64,000 bases of DNA from an uncultured Ezakiella sp. (lineage in GTDB: Bacteria > Bacillota > Clostridia > Tissierellales > Peptoniphilaceae), in the NCBI RefSeq assembly GCF_943913045.1, contig NZ_CALTVH010000003.1:62001-126000 (forward strand). Direction: 5' to 3'. Each line of letters opens with the position of its first letter. The first letter of the stretch is position 1. The notes under the pieces were generated by a model. The model saw nothing but the letters and a program-made list of their open reading frames with translations. It did no database searches and had not been told where the DNA came from. The position numbers were made by a program, and so were the translations under genes. Shown in pieces: positions 16,231 to 25,440 of this stretch.

Positions 16231-17061
16231 TTAAATTTTATCTGCAAGATCTATAATTTTTTTAAGCCTATGGTTGATGCCCGACTTTGTCAGCCTGCCT
16301 CCCATAAGTATTGAAAGCTCATTTAAACTGGCATCTGGATTTGCAAGCCTCAAAAGCCCAACGTCATATAAGTTTTTATCCAAGTCTTCAAAGACTCCCA
16401 TGTCTTGAAGCTTCTCTATGGCCTCGATTTGTTTTAAACCCGCGGCTATGGTCTTGGTCATATTGGCTGATTCACAATTTACTCTTCTGTTTACATCGTT
16501 TCTGGTCGCATTTAAAATCAGGCTGTCTTCAAAATCCAGAGTGCTCTGCACAGCCCCCATCAAAGTTAGCATATCCGATATGGCATTTCTTTCTTTTATA
16601 TAAAGAATGACATTGTTTCGCCTCAAAGTAAAACCGCACTTGATACCAAGACTTTCTATGAGCGCTTGGCCAATTTCAGCTTCATTTAAATATTTAAATT
16701 CAATTTCCAGATGATAGCTTTTTTCTGGATCGCTGACTGAGCCATTGGCAATAAAAGCCCCCCTCAAAAAAGCCCTTTTGAGTTGGTTGTCTGATTTTTT
16801 TAAAAAATCTGCAAGCTTAAAAATCGATTCTATATATACATGATCTTTGTCTTCTTTGCCAAAATTTATATTAAAGTCATCTGGAGAAACGAATTCTTTT
16901 ATCCGGTTCAAATACTCGTGGTCGCACTTGCCCTCTATTGATTTTTGGGCCATAGCATTTTTGCTAGCCAAATATCCTATGAGCTCACAAAGGTCCTCAT
17001 CACTTCTATTAGACTCATAAGCAAACAATTCATTTTTAACAGTCTGTGTAAAGTTGGTCAT
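16231..17061 (-). CDS. whiA: DNA-binding protein WhiA
   Basis: 276 residues with the WhiA layout: an N-terminal LAGLIDADG-like degenerate homing-endonuclease fold (FLRGAFIANGSVSDPEKSYHLEIEF) and a C-terminal helix-turn-helix (LRLANPDASLNELSILMGGRLTKSGINHRLKKI). WhiA is a conserved Gram-positive protein linked to sporulation in actinomycetes and to cell division and chromosome segregation in Bacillus. The gene start overlaps the end of the Nudix gene by 26 bases. In Bacillus the order is Nudix (yvcI)-yvcJ-yvcK-whiA; here yvcJ and yvcK are missing between them. Confidence 0.95.
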   Translation of the reverse strand: MTNFTQTVKNELFAYESNRSDEDLCELIGYLASKNAMAQKSIEGKCDHEYLNRIKEFVSPDDFNINFGKEDKDHVYIESIFKLADFLKKSDNQLKRAFLRGAFIANGSVSDPEKSYHLEIEFKYLNEAEIGQALIESLGIKCGFTLRRNNVILYIKERNAISDMLTLMGAVQSTLDFEDSLILNATRNDVNRRVNCESANMTKTIAAGLKQIEAIEKLQDMGVFEDLDKNLYDVGLLRLANPDASLNELSILMGGRLTKSGINHRLKKIIDLADKI

Positions 17062-17461
17062 TTTTCTCTAAAATTTTATAAGCCTTTCTAACAATATACC
17101 TTTCGTTTTCATAAGACAAGAGTTTCTTAGCTTTTTCAAGGGAAATAAAATTCGTATATACAAAGCCCTCTTTCCTTTGTGGTTTGGTGTCAAAGCTGGT
17201 TGCCTCCATCAGGAACCATTTGACTTTTTTAGGATAGGACTTACCCTTGCCAACATTCATCTTGTAATATACCGTATCTATATACTGTATAATCCTTGCA
17301 TCGATGTTGGTTTCTTCCTTTACTTCGCGCAGGGCAGTCGTCTCCCAGTTCTCGCCTTCTTCCACTCTTCCCTTGGGAAGGCAGTAGTAGCCATTTTTCT
17401 TTTGTAAAACCAAGAGTTCATTGTTTTTATTAATAACAACTCCCCCGCAAGAAATAACCAT
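17036..17461 (-). CDS. Nudix hydrolase (YvcI-like position)
   Basis: 141 residues with a full Nudix box: G-RVEEG-E-NWETTAL-REVKEETNI matches GX5EX7REUXEEXGU except for the final GU, which is NI. Nudix enzymes hydrolyse nucleoside diphosphates linked to another moiety. VISCGGVVI at the N-terminus and KKVKWFLMEA are typical. TTAAGGAG precedes the ATG. Its place upstream of whiA matches yvcI in Bacillus. Confidence 0.92.
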   Translation of the reverse strand: MVISCGGVVINKNNELLVLQKKNGYYCLPKGRVEEGENWETTALREVKEETNIDARIIQYIDTVYYKMNVGKGKSYPKKVKWFLMEATSFDTKPQRKEGFVYTNFISLEKAKKLLSYENERYIVRKAYKILEKNDQLYTDC

Positions 17462-17469
17462 GATACTCC

Positions 17470-18618
17470 TTAAAATAACATAAATAATTTAAACAATAAA
17501 TTTGCGGATATGCCTGCACAAATTCCACCTATGGTGTGAGACATAATTGCCTTACCTGTAAGTTCTTTGGCTCCAAGTGAATCCATCATAGCAACGTGTG
17601 TTGACAGATAACCACTCCAGCACATGCAAATAGAAGTGAAAACTGCGATTTCATTGGCAGTAATAGAACCAGACTCGATAAGTCCTGGTACAAGTCCCAT
17701 AGCAGCGCCCGCACTACCCAGAGCAGTAATAGGCACAGCAATACTGGATGGATTTTGAAAACCAAATAGCGGACTTAATATAAAAGAAAGTTTTTCTCCC
17801 AGCCATGGCAGAAATGCAACTCCTTCATTGGCTGCTCCAGTGTAACCTTCTGGTCCAGGTCCATTTGTAAGCAAGAGTACAAGTGAACAAATAACAACAA
17901 CGCCAGGAATAATAGTTAGACCCATGTCTACGCCATTTTTCCCACCTTCTAAGAGAGAATTAATTGCCCTGCCTCCAACGCTGCCCTCTCTGACTACTCT
18001 TAACTTTCTATTTTCAAGTTCTTTGAAGTCCAAGGATGAATCATCTGTTCCGTAATAGGCTTTGGTAAAGCGCATCATAATACGAACGCTCACAATGGAT
18101 CCAATAATTGCACCCAAATTTCCAACCAAAGCCGCCTTGATAGAGCCATCGATTTTAAGCCCCATCATGGTCGATGTGATAATTAAACCCATACCAAAAG
18201 AAGTTCCTATATTTGTAAGGGCTGGCAATTGGTAATTTTTAAAATATCTGACAAAGTTTTGGTCTTTGGCTAGGGACAAAATTGCAGGGTTGTCTGACAT
18301 ATAACAGGTAAGTACACCAAGGCTGGCGGCTCCTGGCAAATCATAAAGTGGTCCCATCAGCTTGGACAAGAGCTTATCAATAAGGGCTATTACCCCAAAC
18401 TCTCCCAATATACCCGACAGAGCACCTGCAATAACTGCAACGCCCATAATATAAAAGCATACATCCATAATCATGGAGTAAGATGATCGCATAATGGTGT
18501 TTATCATATTAATAACACCCATCTTGTGACCTATCAAACCAAATATAGTTGTAAAAATAACTATAAAAATAATAACTTCCCTGCCCACAGCAGGAACTAA
18601 TTTATGTTTCTCATCCAT
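17470..18618 (-). CDS. Nucleoside-recognition-domain membrane protein (CD0519/CD1768-like)
   Basis: About 382 residues with roughly nine to ten hydrophobic helices. VAVIAGALSGILGEFGVIALIDK and TCYMSDNPAILSLAKD, followed by FGMGLIITSTMMG, fit the nucleoside-recognition/gate-domain (SpmA/YjiH-like) membrane families found in Clostridia. A transporter role is probable but the substrate is unknown. The start at 18618 is supported by GAGGTGAAGTT upstream. A longer frame to 18669 lacks a site. Its stop lies eight bases before the Nudix start, so it heads the Nudix-whiA-grdX unit. Confidence 0.82.
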   Translation of the reverse strand: MDEKHKLVPAVGREVIIFIVIFTTIFGLIGHKMGVINMINTIMRSSYSMIMDVCFYIMGVAVIAGALSGILGEFGVIALIDKLLSKLMGPLYDLPGAASLGVLTCYMSDNPAILSLAKDQNFVRYFKNYQLPALTNIGTSFGMGLIITSTMMGLKIDGSIKAALVGNLGAIIGSIVSVRIMMRFTKAYYGTDDSSLDFKELENRKLRVVREGSVGGRAINSLLEGGKNGVDMGLTIIPGVVVICSLVLLLTNGPGPEGYTGAANEGVAFLPWLGEKLSFILSPLFGFQNPSSIAVPITALGSAGAAMGLVPGLIESGSITANEIAVFTSICMCWSGYLSTHVAMMDSLGAKELTGKAIMSHTIGGICAGISANLLFKLFMLF

Positions 18619-18637
18619 AACTTCACCTCGTGACATT

Positions 18638-18666
18638 ATTTTATCATTAATATTAAAATAAGTAAA
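18638..18666 (-). promoter_or_regulatory. Promoter of the transporter-Nudix-whiA unit
   Basis: Minus strand TTTACT, 17-base spacer, TAAAAT. Confidence 0.55.
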
Positions 18667-18674
18667 CAATCAAA

Positions 18675-18707
18675 TAAAAAAGAACTCCACTAAAAGCAAA
18701 GTTCTTT
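18675..18707 (-). terminator. Terminator of the TIM-barrel gene
   Basis: AAAGAACT / AGTTCTTT stem with a 13-base loop; T-run on the minus strand. Confidence 0.7.
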
Positions 18708-18745
18708 GATAATTAAATGTTTTTTAAAAAATTTTACTTGCAAAA

Positions 18746-19426
18746 TTATTGGGCCCTGTATTTTTCCATAATTTCTTCCAAGAGTTCTGGTGAGGTCTTA
18801 GGTGTATAGCTTACGCAGTTGGCTCCCGCTTCAACCGTCCTTAAAACGTTTTCAGGCTTATGGCCACCAGTCGCTATTATAGGAAACTCTGGTCCAACTA
18901 TTTTTCTAATTTCCCTTAAATATTCTGGAGTTTTCTTGCCACCTGCAACATTTAAAACCCTGGCGCCTGCGTTAATCTTGCCCATAATATCATCGTTTAA
19001 GGAAGCAATAGTTGCAACAACAGGTATGTCAATATACTCCGCCATATCTTTTATAACTTCATTTTTCATTGGGGCGTTTACAACAACTCCAAAAGCTCCG
19101 TGCAGTTCCGCTTGAAAGGCAATTTCAATTGACCGTTTACCAGTCGTTAGTCCGCCGCCAACGCCGACAAACACAGGTACAGGCGCAACTTCCAATATTG
19201 CCTTGGTTATGCTAAGCTCTGGTGTAAATGGATATACAGCCATAACTGCCTCTGCATTTGTGTTTCTAATTATGGCCACGTCTGTCGAAAAAATCATGGA
19301 CTTAATTCTCCTACCCATAAAATTTATGCCCGAGGCCCTATAAGTTTCTTCTGGCACCTGTTGGACGTGCCTTCTAAGTATAGTATCTACATTTGGTACA
19401 AATTTTTTTTTTTCGTTTCTTTCCAT
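18746..19426 (-). CDS. TIM-barrel phosphate-binding family protein
   Basis: 226 residues with a beta/alpha-barrel pattern: VPVFVGVGGGLTTGKRS, GAFGVVVNAPMKNEVIKDM, IPVVATIASLNDDI, ARVLNVAGGKKTPEYLREI, FPIIATGGHKPENVLRTVEAGANCVSYTP. The two late glycine-rich segments (VAGG and ATGGH) resemble the standard phosphate-binding motif of ribulose-phosphate-binding barrels and KDPG-aldolase-like enzymes. Often labelled simply hydrolase in related genomes. The reaction is not recognised. GGAGG precedes the ATG; it forms its own unit. Confidence 0.75.
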   Translation of the reverse strand: MERNEKKKFVPNVDTILRRHVQQVPEETYRASGINFMGRRIKSMIFSTDVAIIRNTNAEAVMAVYPFTPELSITKAILEVAPVPVFVGVGGGLTTGKRSIEIAFQAELHGAFGVVVNAPMKNEVIKDMAEYIDIPVVATIASLNDDIMGKINAGARVLNVAGGKKTPEYLREIRKIVGPEFPIIATGGHKPENVLRTVEAGANCVSYTPKTSPELLEEIMEKYRAQ

Positions 19427-19454
19427 ATATTCGCCTCCTTTATTTTAATGTAAA

Positions 19455-19523
19455 AAAATATGTGGACGAGATTTATTAATCTCTGCTAGTAAAATATTTA
19501 CCCGCAAACCCGTCCACATATTT
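19455..19523 (-). terminator. Long-loop terminator downstream of radA
   Basis: A perfect 13-bp stem (AAATATGTGGACG and complement) encloses a 42-base loop that itself holds AGATT/AATCT and GTAAA/TTTAC mini-hairpins. T-run on the minus strand. Confidence 0.75.
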
Positions 19524-19549
19524 ATTATTGGCTAAAATAAATTATTTTT

Positions 19550-20908
19550 TTAAGATAAATAATAATCTATAGCCTCATTTATATTTTTAAATTCTACAAT
19601 TTTTGCATTCTTGGTCTTTATCTTTGCGCTTGTTTTTGGAATCGCAATTTCGCTAAAGCCAAGTCTGTCCGCCTCGTTAATCTTTGTCTGCAGGCCTTCG
19701 GTCTTTCTAACCTCGCCTGTCAAAGATACGTCACCAATAAAGACAACGTCTTTTTTAATAGGCTTGTTATAATAGCTGGATGCCAGACTCATTATAATGG
19801 CAAAGTTTATACCAGGATCAAAGGTTTTTAATCCGCCAACAGCTTTTAAAACCACATTCATATCAAAAAGTTTTAGCTTCATCTTATCTTCCAAGATTGA
19901 AATCATAATATTTAGTGAATCTTTTTTGATAGAATCCGTTATCCTTGAAGGATATGGAGTGAAAGTTTTATTCATAAGGCTCTCAACTTCCATTACAATG
20001 GCCCTGGTACCTTCTTTAATAACGCCTAGGCTCGAACCCTTGACTGCCTCTTCACGAGTGGTCATAAAGTACTCACTAGGATTATCTATGGATTTCATGC
20101 CAGTTTCTTCCATGTAGAAAAATCCAATTTCTCCCGTTGATCCGTAACGATTTTTGGTCGCCATCAAAGTCCTAAGCGGATCCCCAGCCTCACCCTCTAT
20201 ATATAAAACCGTATCTACCAAGTGCTCAATACTTCTTAGACCTTGAAGTTCGTCAGCCTTATTCATCTGTCCGACCAAGAAAACCATCTTGGGTTTTTCT
20301 GTATTCTTGGCAAGCTCAACGCACTTGTAAGCACATTCCAAACTTTGTTTAGGACTTCCTGCCCGACTTGGCAGATATTCATCCAATACAAAGGTCTGGA
20401 TTGAGTCCACTATCAAGGCGTCCACATCAAGATCTTCAGCCTTAGCCACAACAGCGTCCAAGGAATTTGTTGCCATTATATATAAGTCTTCGCCAATATT
20501 TTCTATAACGCGTTCGGCCCGTTTTTTAATTTGACTGCCCGACTCTTCACCACTGGCATACAAAACTTTGTAACCCTCTTCAACCAAAGCATTCGAAAGT
20601 TGCAAGAGCAGGGTGGATTTACCGGCGCCAGGTCTGGCCGTAACAATGGTTACAGAGTCCCTTACGATTCCGCCCCCCATTACCCTGTCCAGCTCCTTGA
20701 TATTAGAAATCACCCGATCACTGTTGACGCTTTCAATTTCTTTTAACTTTTGAACAGTTGCTTGATGTGTTGTGGATTTCTCGTGGACAGGCTGGCTATT
20801 GCCAACTTCCACCAATGATCCCCATGACCCACACTCAGGGCACTTGCCTAAATATCCTGCGGACTCATAGCCGCAGTTCTCACACTTGTACAGATTGTTT
20901 TTCTTCAT
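19550..20908 (-). CDS. radA: DNA repair protein RadA
   Basis: 452 residues. The N-terminal zinc finger is CENCGYESAGYLGKCPECGSW; a RecA-like ATPase follows with Walker A RPGAGKSTLL, the RadA-specific KNRYG motif and a C-terminal Lon-protease-like domain (GDVSLTGEVRKTEGLQTKI). It drives branch migration in recombination intermediates. The first Walker glycine is replaced (TARPGAGKS), a change also seen in some DnaB-type loops. It overlaps the clpC end by 29 bases and closes the ctsR operon as in Bacillus. Confidence 0.96.
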   Translation of the reverse strand: MKKNNLYKCENCGYESAGYLGKCPECGSWGSLVEVGNSQPVHEKSTTHQATVQKLKEIESVNSDRVISNIKELDRVMGGGIVRDSVTIVTARPGAGKSTLLLQLSNALVEEGYKVLYASGEESGSQIKKRAERVIENIGEDLYIMATNSLDAVVAKAEDLDVDALIVDSIQTFVLDEYLPSRAGSPKQSLECAYKCVELAKNTEKPKMVFLVGQMNKADELQGLRSIEHLVDTVLYIEGEAGDPLRTLMATKNRYGSTGEIGFFYMEETGMKSIDNPSEYFMTTREEAVKGSSLGVIKEGTRAIVMEVESLMNKTFTPYPSRITDSIKKDSLNIMISILEDKMKLKLFDMNVVLKAVGGLKTFDPGINFAIIMSLASSYYNKPIKKDVVFIGDVSLTGEVRKTEGLQTKINEADRLGFSEIAIPKTSAKIKTKNAKIVEFKNINEAIDYYLS

Positions 20909-23276
20909 CCTTTATCCTTTTTATTTTAACTTGGCCGTCCTCATAATCTACAAGGACTTTGTCGCCTTCCAACACTTCTCCCTCTATAATCTTTTCACTC
21001 AAATTATCTTCAAGCGCAGTTGTAAGGGCCCGTTTAAGTGGCCTTACACCAAAGACATCTGAGTAACCCACTTCGGCAATATGATCGACAAAGGCATCAC
21101 TTACATCCACTTGATATTTTCCGCTTACACGAGATTTGATATCTTCGATTTCCAGACGAGCAATCTTTTTAACATTGTCCTTAGATATTCTATCAAAGAC
21201 AACTATCTCATCGATTCTATTTAAAAATTCTGGCCTAAAGGTATCCTTGAGGGCTTTGTTGACCTTGCCTTTGATGGATTCAAATTCAGAAGAAGACCCT
21301 TCCATAAAGCCGATTGAATTTTGCTTTTCAAGTTGGCTGGTGCCTGCATTTGAAGTCATAATTATAACTGTGTTTTTAAAGTTAACTTCCTTGCCCTTGC
21401 TGTCTGATAACCTGCCTTCTTCTAGAATTTGTAAGAGGGCGTTAAAGACATCTGGGTGGGCCTTTTCAATTTCGTCGAATAGAATAACTTGATAAGGCTT
21501 TCTCCTTACATTTTCTGTTAGCTGTCCCCCTTCTTCAAAGCCTACATAGCCTGGAGGTGATCCAATTAATTTAGAAACCGAGTGCCTTTCCATATATTCA
21601 CTCATATCTATAACTGTCATGGCGTTTTCGTCGCCAAAGAGTTCATAGGAAACCCTCTTTGCCAAATAAGTTTTACCAACTCCAGTTGGCCCAACAAAAA
21701 GCATTGATGCAATTGGACGGTTTGGATTTTTAAGTCCAGCCTTAGAACGTTTAATTGCCTTATCAATTACATCGATTGCAGGATCTTGGCCAATGACTTT
21801 TGCCTTTAGATTGTCTTTAAAGGATCTTAGTTTTTCCAGCTCAGTTGATGTCATATCGCTTACAGGAACCTTAGACCACCTACTTACAATGGTTTCAATC
21901 ATAGGTGTGTCCACGATATTTTTTGTATTTTCAACTGGCCTTGGGTTGTCGCCAATCCGCGCTTCGATTATTTTTTCTTCATCTCTTAGCTTGGCAGCCC
22001 TGATAAAATCTTCATCGCCAATAGCCTTCATCTTTTCCTCTTGGATTCTCAAGAGATTTTCCTTTAAGATATCCATATCGTCCTTGACTTTAACCTTGGT
22101 CCTGGCCTTACTCATAGCCTCATCCATAACGTCGATAGCCTTGTCAGGTAAAAATCTCTCGCTAAGATATCTCTTGGACAGGGTTACAGATTTTATAAGG
22201 GCTTCATCGGTAATTTTTACATTGTGATAGCGCTCAAAATCTTCCTTGATGCCGCGAAGAATTTCGATTGATTCCTCAACGCTTGGCTCTTCAACTACAA
22301 TTGTCTGCAGCCTGCGCTCAAGGGCTGAATCTTTTTCTATATATTTTTTGTATTCATCAAAGGTAGTTGCACCAATAATTTGAATGTCACCGCGTGCTAA
22401 ATATGGCTTTAATATATTTGATGCATCCAAAGAGCCTTCGCTGCCACCAGCGCCGACTATATTGTGGATTTCATCTATGAATAAAATCATAGACTTATCC
22501 TTGGAGGCGCGCTCCAAAAGCTTCTTAATCCTGCCTTCAAAGTCGCCCCTATACTTGGTACCTGCAACCAGTGAAGTCATGTCCACCATATAGACATTTT
22601 TGTCAGCCAAATAATAAGGTACTTCGCCCTTTTCTATGCGTTCAGCCAGCCCATAAACTATTGCCGTCTTACCAACGCCAGGCTCACCAATCAAAGTGGG
22701 ATTGTTCTTGGTCCTTCGAGATAAAATTTGAATCATCCGCTCGATTTCATCTTCCCTGCCAATAACCGGATCAATCTTGCCGGCCTTGTATCTGTCGTTT
22801 AAATTTATCGTATATTCTTCTATGGATTCATCATCTGAAAAATCTTCATCGTCTTCAGATACAATAGACCTGATAAAAGCATTTTCATCAAAGCCCAGAG
22901 TATCTATTACCATTTCCGTCATATCATACTTGTCACTTATTGCGCAAATAGCAAGGACTTCTGGACTTACATCGTCCAAGGCAAAATAATCTGCCCGTTT
23001 CTTGGCTTCAAACATTAAAATATTTCTGGCTCCTTGGGCATAGCCCTCTGGCCTGCTGTAGTCTCCTTGGCCAACCAAATCATATAAGGCCTGTCTAAAG
23101 CGCCTATAGGTCATCCCATATTGGGCAAAGGCCTGCTTAACCTCTGAATTATATTTTAAAAGCGCAAGCACAATGTGCTCACTGCCCAGGCTTTTTGCCC
23201 CCAGGCTCTCCGCTTCCTCGTGGGCAAGCTGGATTATGCTCTTGGCATCTTCATTAAAATTTGTTAAATCAAACAC
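20880..23276 (-). CDS. clpC: AAA+ chaperone ClpC, ATPase subunit of the Clp protease
   Basis: 798 residues. Clp N-domain (residues 1-145), first AAA+ module with GEPGVGKT and DEIHNIVGAGG, a middle coiled coil, second AAA+ with GPTGVGKT and the pore loop GYVGF, then the ClpP-docking tripeptide in NSIGFMEG. It unfolds damaged or marked proteins and feeds them to ClpP. In Bacillus the adaptor/kinase pair McsA-McsB marks substrates with phospho-arginine for ClpC. Here ClpC seems complete although its neighbours McsA and McsB are degenerate. Twelve bases separate it from mcsB. Confidence 0.96.
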   Translation of the reverse strand: MFDLTNFNEDAKSIIQLAHEEAESLGAKSLGSEHIVLALLKYNSEVKQAFAQYGMTYRRFRQALYDLVGQGDYSRPEGYAQGARNILMFEAKKRADYFALDDVSPEVLAICAISDKYDMTEMVIDTLGFDENAFIRSIVSEDDEDFSDDESIEEYTINLNDRYKAGKIDPVIGREDEIERMIQILSRRTKNNPTLIGEPGVGKTAIVYGLAERIEKGEVPYYLADKNVYMVDMTSLVAGTKYRGDFEGRIKKLLERASKDKSMILFIDEIHNIVGAGGSEGSLDASNILKPYLARGDIQIIGATTFDEYKKYIEKDSALERRLQTIVVEEPSVEESIEILRGIKEDFERYHNVKITDEALIKSVTLSKRYLSERFLPDKAIDVMDEAMSKARTKVKVKDDMDILKENLLRIQEEKMKAIGDEDFIRAAKLRDEEKIIEARIGDNPRPVENTKNIVDTPMIETIVSRWSKVPVSDMTSTELEKLRSFKDNLKAKVIGQDPAIDVIDKAIKRSKAGLKNPNRPIASMLFVGPTGVGKTYLAKRVSYELFGDENAMTVIDMSEYMERHSVSKLIGSPPGYVGFEEGGQLTENVRRKPYQVILFDEIEKAHPDVFNALLQILEEGRLSDSKGKEVNFKNTVIIMTSNAGTSQLEKQNSIGFMEGSSSEFESIKGKVNKALKDTFRPEFLNRIDEIVVFDRISKDNVKKIARLEIEDIKSRVSGKYQVDVSDAFVDHIAEVGYSDVFGVRPLKRALTTALEDNLSEKIIEGEVLEGDKVLVDYEDGQVKIKRIKDEEKQSVQV

Positions 23277-23288
23277 TATATCACCTTC

Positions 23289-24227
23289 TTATAATAGTTC
23301 AAAAATCTTTTTATAATAGTATTTCTCTAGTTCTTCATTCATAATTCCCTTGGACTTTAAATGTTCTGGCTGGGTGTTTACAAGTAGAGAATTGATCGTC
23401 TGAGCCTCAATTCTCTCGCCAATAGCTTCTTTATATATGGTTATGTCATCCACGACTCTCAAGAAGTCTACAAAGCTCACTGCCTCCATGGACTTATACT
23501 TATCAATTCTATTTTTTATATAGGAAATAAATTCCTCATCTCCTGTTAAGTCTTCCCTCTCAGCAGCTTCCATAATGCAAAGTTCTTCTGCAATATTTTT
23601 CATAAAATTTAATTCTTTTTCAATATTACCCTTGGAAATCATTCTGAGGACAAAAAATGCAGACGGCCTTGACCCACTATTAAATGGGAGGAGCATGGCC
23701 CCTGGCATCTTCATTATCTTCTTTATCAGGGTCAAAATCCTATTCTTGTTCATCATAGCGGGCAGGTGCAAGAGGACATCAAAAACCAAACCATTGCCAC
23801 AAAGTGGAGTAGTCGCTGTCAGATATCCAAAATTCCTGTCCTTTTGAAAATTAAAATTATTTAATAAATTCCTTTCAATGGGCTTTATCTTCTGATAAGC
23901 AGTGTCCCAAGAATCTGCCTTAGCGCTCATCAGAATATGGTCAACATCGTTTATAATAATAAAAATATTTTCGTCTTCGTTATAGAGAATCGATGGATCG
24001 GTCTCCTCTGTTATATTCATGGACAAGAGATTCATCTCTTGGATAAAATTAATTTCATCCTGCATATTCCTATAAGAAGGAATATATTTTAGAGGAACTT
24101 CCACTCCACCAGCTGCGCTGATAATCTTGTCTCTAAGCTCAGTTCGCTCGTTCCAATTCATCTTTTCTACATATTTATAACCCGACACATTGCGAATCAG
24201 GTCTACATTGTAACCGCTAATAATCAT
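23289..24227 (-). CDS. mcsB: McsB-like guanidino-kinase homologue, probably inactive
   Basis: 312 residues against about 360 in Bacillus McsB. Position and fold are clear: NDVDHILMSAKADSWDTAYQKI aligns with the NEEDHIRI region, and GYLTATTPLCGNGLVFDVLLHLPAMM with GYLTACPTNVGTGLRASVMLHLPAL. The catalytic cysteine is threonine, the following arginine (GLRAS) is valine, the SSRIRLARN phosphate-binding stretch near the N-terminus is missing, and the RGLYGEGTEALG loop is replaced by LLPFNSGSRPSAF. Arginine kinase activity is therefore unlikely. It overlaps mcsA by four bases, so it is still co-translated. An adaptor role is inference. Confidence 0.85.
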   Translation of the reverse strand: MIISGYNVDLIRNVSGYKYVEKMNWNERTELRDKIISAAGGVEVPLKYIPSYRNMQDEINFIQEMNLLSMNITEETDPSILYNEDENIFIIINDVDHILMSAKADSWDTAYQKIKPIERNLLNNFNFQKDRNFGYLTATTPLCGNGLVFDVLLHLPAMMNKNRILTLIKKIMKMPGAMLLPFNSGSRPSAFFVLRMISKGNIEKELNFMKNIAEELCIMEAAEREDLTGDEEFISYIKNRIDKYKSMEAVSFVDFLRVVDDITIYKEAIGERIEAQTINSLLVNTQPEHLKSKGIMNEELEKYYYKKIFELL

Positions 24228-24667
24228 TCTATAGTCTCCATCATGGCCTTAATCTCTTGGGCCCTCTCATAGTCTTCAGTTCTAATCGCTATATCCAATT
24301 CCTTCTTTAAGTCATCTATATAAGATTTTTTTGAATTCTCCCTGGTGGTCGGCATTAGATTTTTGCTCTTCAACAAGTTTTCAATTTCATTCTTAAAACA
24401 AGAATAGCAAACCTCACAGCCAGCCATCTGCGTAATTTTTAATTCGCTCAGCTTGGTCCCGCAGTTTGGGCAAGTGATTTCATTAATATCTTTTTCTTCC
24501 ATGGAGTTTTCCAATTCCTTGATCAGGTTCATAATCTGATTGTTAAAAATAACCTTGACATCGATATTGGATTCATCGCCTATATTAAACATTTCCTTTA
24601 ATTCTTCAAGAGGAAGCTTTTTAAAATCATCGTATTCAAAATTATTAAAATTAAAAAAATTATTCAT
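24224..24667 (-). CDS. mcsA: McsA-like protein with UVR motif, shortened zinc region
   Basis: 147 residues from the ATG at 24667 (AAGGAG upstream; a frame to 24685 lacks a site). The C-terminal UVR motif is clear (DDLKKELDIAIRTEDYERAQEIKAMM). One Cys4 zinc finger remains (CPNCGTKL...CEVCYSC), whereas Bacillus McsA has two such fingers. The N-terminus is a different Asn/Phe-rich acidic segment. McsA normally activates McsB and helps CtsR and ClpC regulation. It overlaps ctsR by eight bases. Confidence 0.85.
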   Translation of the reverse strand: MNNFFNFNNFEYDDFKKLPLEELKEMFNIGDESNIDVKVIFNNQIMNLIKELENSMEEKDINEITCPNCGTKLSELKITQMAGCEVCYSCFKNEIENLLKSKNLMPTTRENSKKSYIDDLKKELDIAIRTEDYERAQEIKAMMETIE

Positions 24668-25130
24668 CTTCACTCTCCTTTGCAAGCACTAGCAAGATAT
24701 TTTTCAAAATGGATGCCCGGAGCATATTTTTCTCGCCCGGTCTAACATCCAAACTCCTATCGCTCAAGCTGCTAGCTATAAGAGCGGATTCTCTTTTCGT
24801 AATAATACCCGAATCAAAAAGCGAATCCAAAATCAAATCCACCTCGCTGGCCGTAACTGAATCACCAATTGTATCCACAAGCATGGATTCAAAATCACTT
24901 GTGGTCGTTAAATTAATCTTCTCAATTGATATATATCCACCGCCACCCCGTCTGCTTTCGATGTAGTAGCCCATTTGCGGCTGAAATCTAGTCTCTAAAA
25001 CATAATTAATTTGAGATGGCGAGCACTTAAATGAATCTGCCAGGGCATTTCTCCTGACCTCAACATATCCACCGCTCTCTTCAAGCATATCCTTTAAAAA
25101 TTCTTCTATAATATCGGTAAGCCTTGCCAA
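24660..25130 (-). CDS. ctsR: Heat-shock repressor CtsR
   Basis: 156 residues. The N-terminal helix-turn-helix (RNALADSFKCSPSQINYVLETRF) and the glycine-rich thermosensing wing ESRRGGGGYISI, which binds operator DNA at normal temperature, are both present. It represses its own operon and other Clp genes. A matching CtsR box lies just upstream at 25149-25165, supporting autoregulation. AGGAGTG precedes the ATG. Confidence 0.95.
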   Translation of the reverse strand: MARLTDIIEEFLKDMLEESGGYVEVRRNALADSFKCSPSQINYVLETRFQPQMGYYIESRRGGGGYISIEKINLTTTSDFESMLVDTIGDSVTASEVDLILDSLFDSGIITKRESALIASSLSDRSLDVRPGEKNMLRASILKNILLVLAKESEDE

Positions 25131-25148
25131 TTAAATCACTCCTTTGAC

Positions 25149-25165
25149 TTTGACTTTCTTTAACT
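25149..25165 (-). promoter_or_regulatory. CtsR operator
   Basis: Minus strand AGTTAAA-GAA-AGTCAAA matches the CtsR direct repeat RGTCAAA-NAN-RGTCAAA with one mismatch (T for C). A further AGTCAAA overlaps downstream next to the ribosome-binding site. Confidence 0.75.
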
Positions 25166-25400
25166 ATTAATACCCAGAGGAATTTTTATTTAAACAAGGG
25201 CTTCTTGCTAAATATAATTAACATTTTACAATTCTTTGCCCTTTAAAAATAAATTTTAAATTGCAAAAAATTTCAAATGTAATTTCAAATTAAAATAATT
25301 TACAAATCGCAAAAAAATTTCAAAAATGATTTCAAAAAAATCACCAATAACTTTCAGCTCATAAAAACATTTTTCAAAATCAAAACAAATCTAAGCAATA
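25166..25400. other. AT-rich intergenic spacer
   Basis: Between the CtsR operator and the rplA terminator the sequence is almost only A and T with runs such as ATTTCAAAT repeated. Apart from the likely ctsR promoter (TTGTTT near 25200 on the minus strand) I see no gene, hairpin or repeat of substance. Confidence 0.5.
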
Positions 25401-25424
25401 AAAAAAGCCACCCTTGCGGGTGGC
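25401..25424 (-). terminator. Terminator after rplA
   Basis: GCCACCC-TTGC-GGGTGGC hairpin with six T on the minus strand. Confidence 0.92.
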
Positions 25425-25440
25425 AAAATAAAATTCAATC

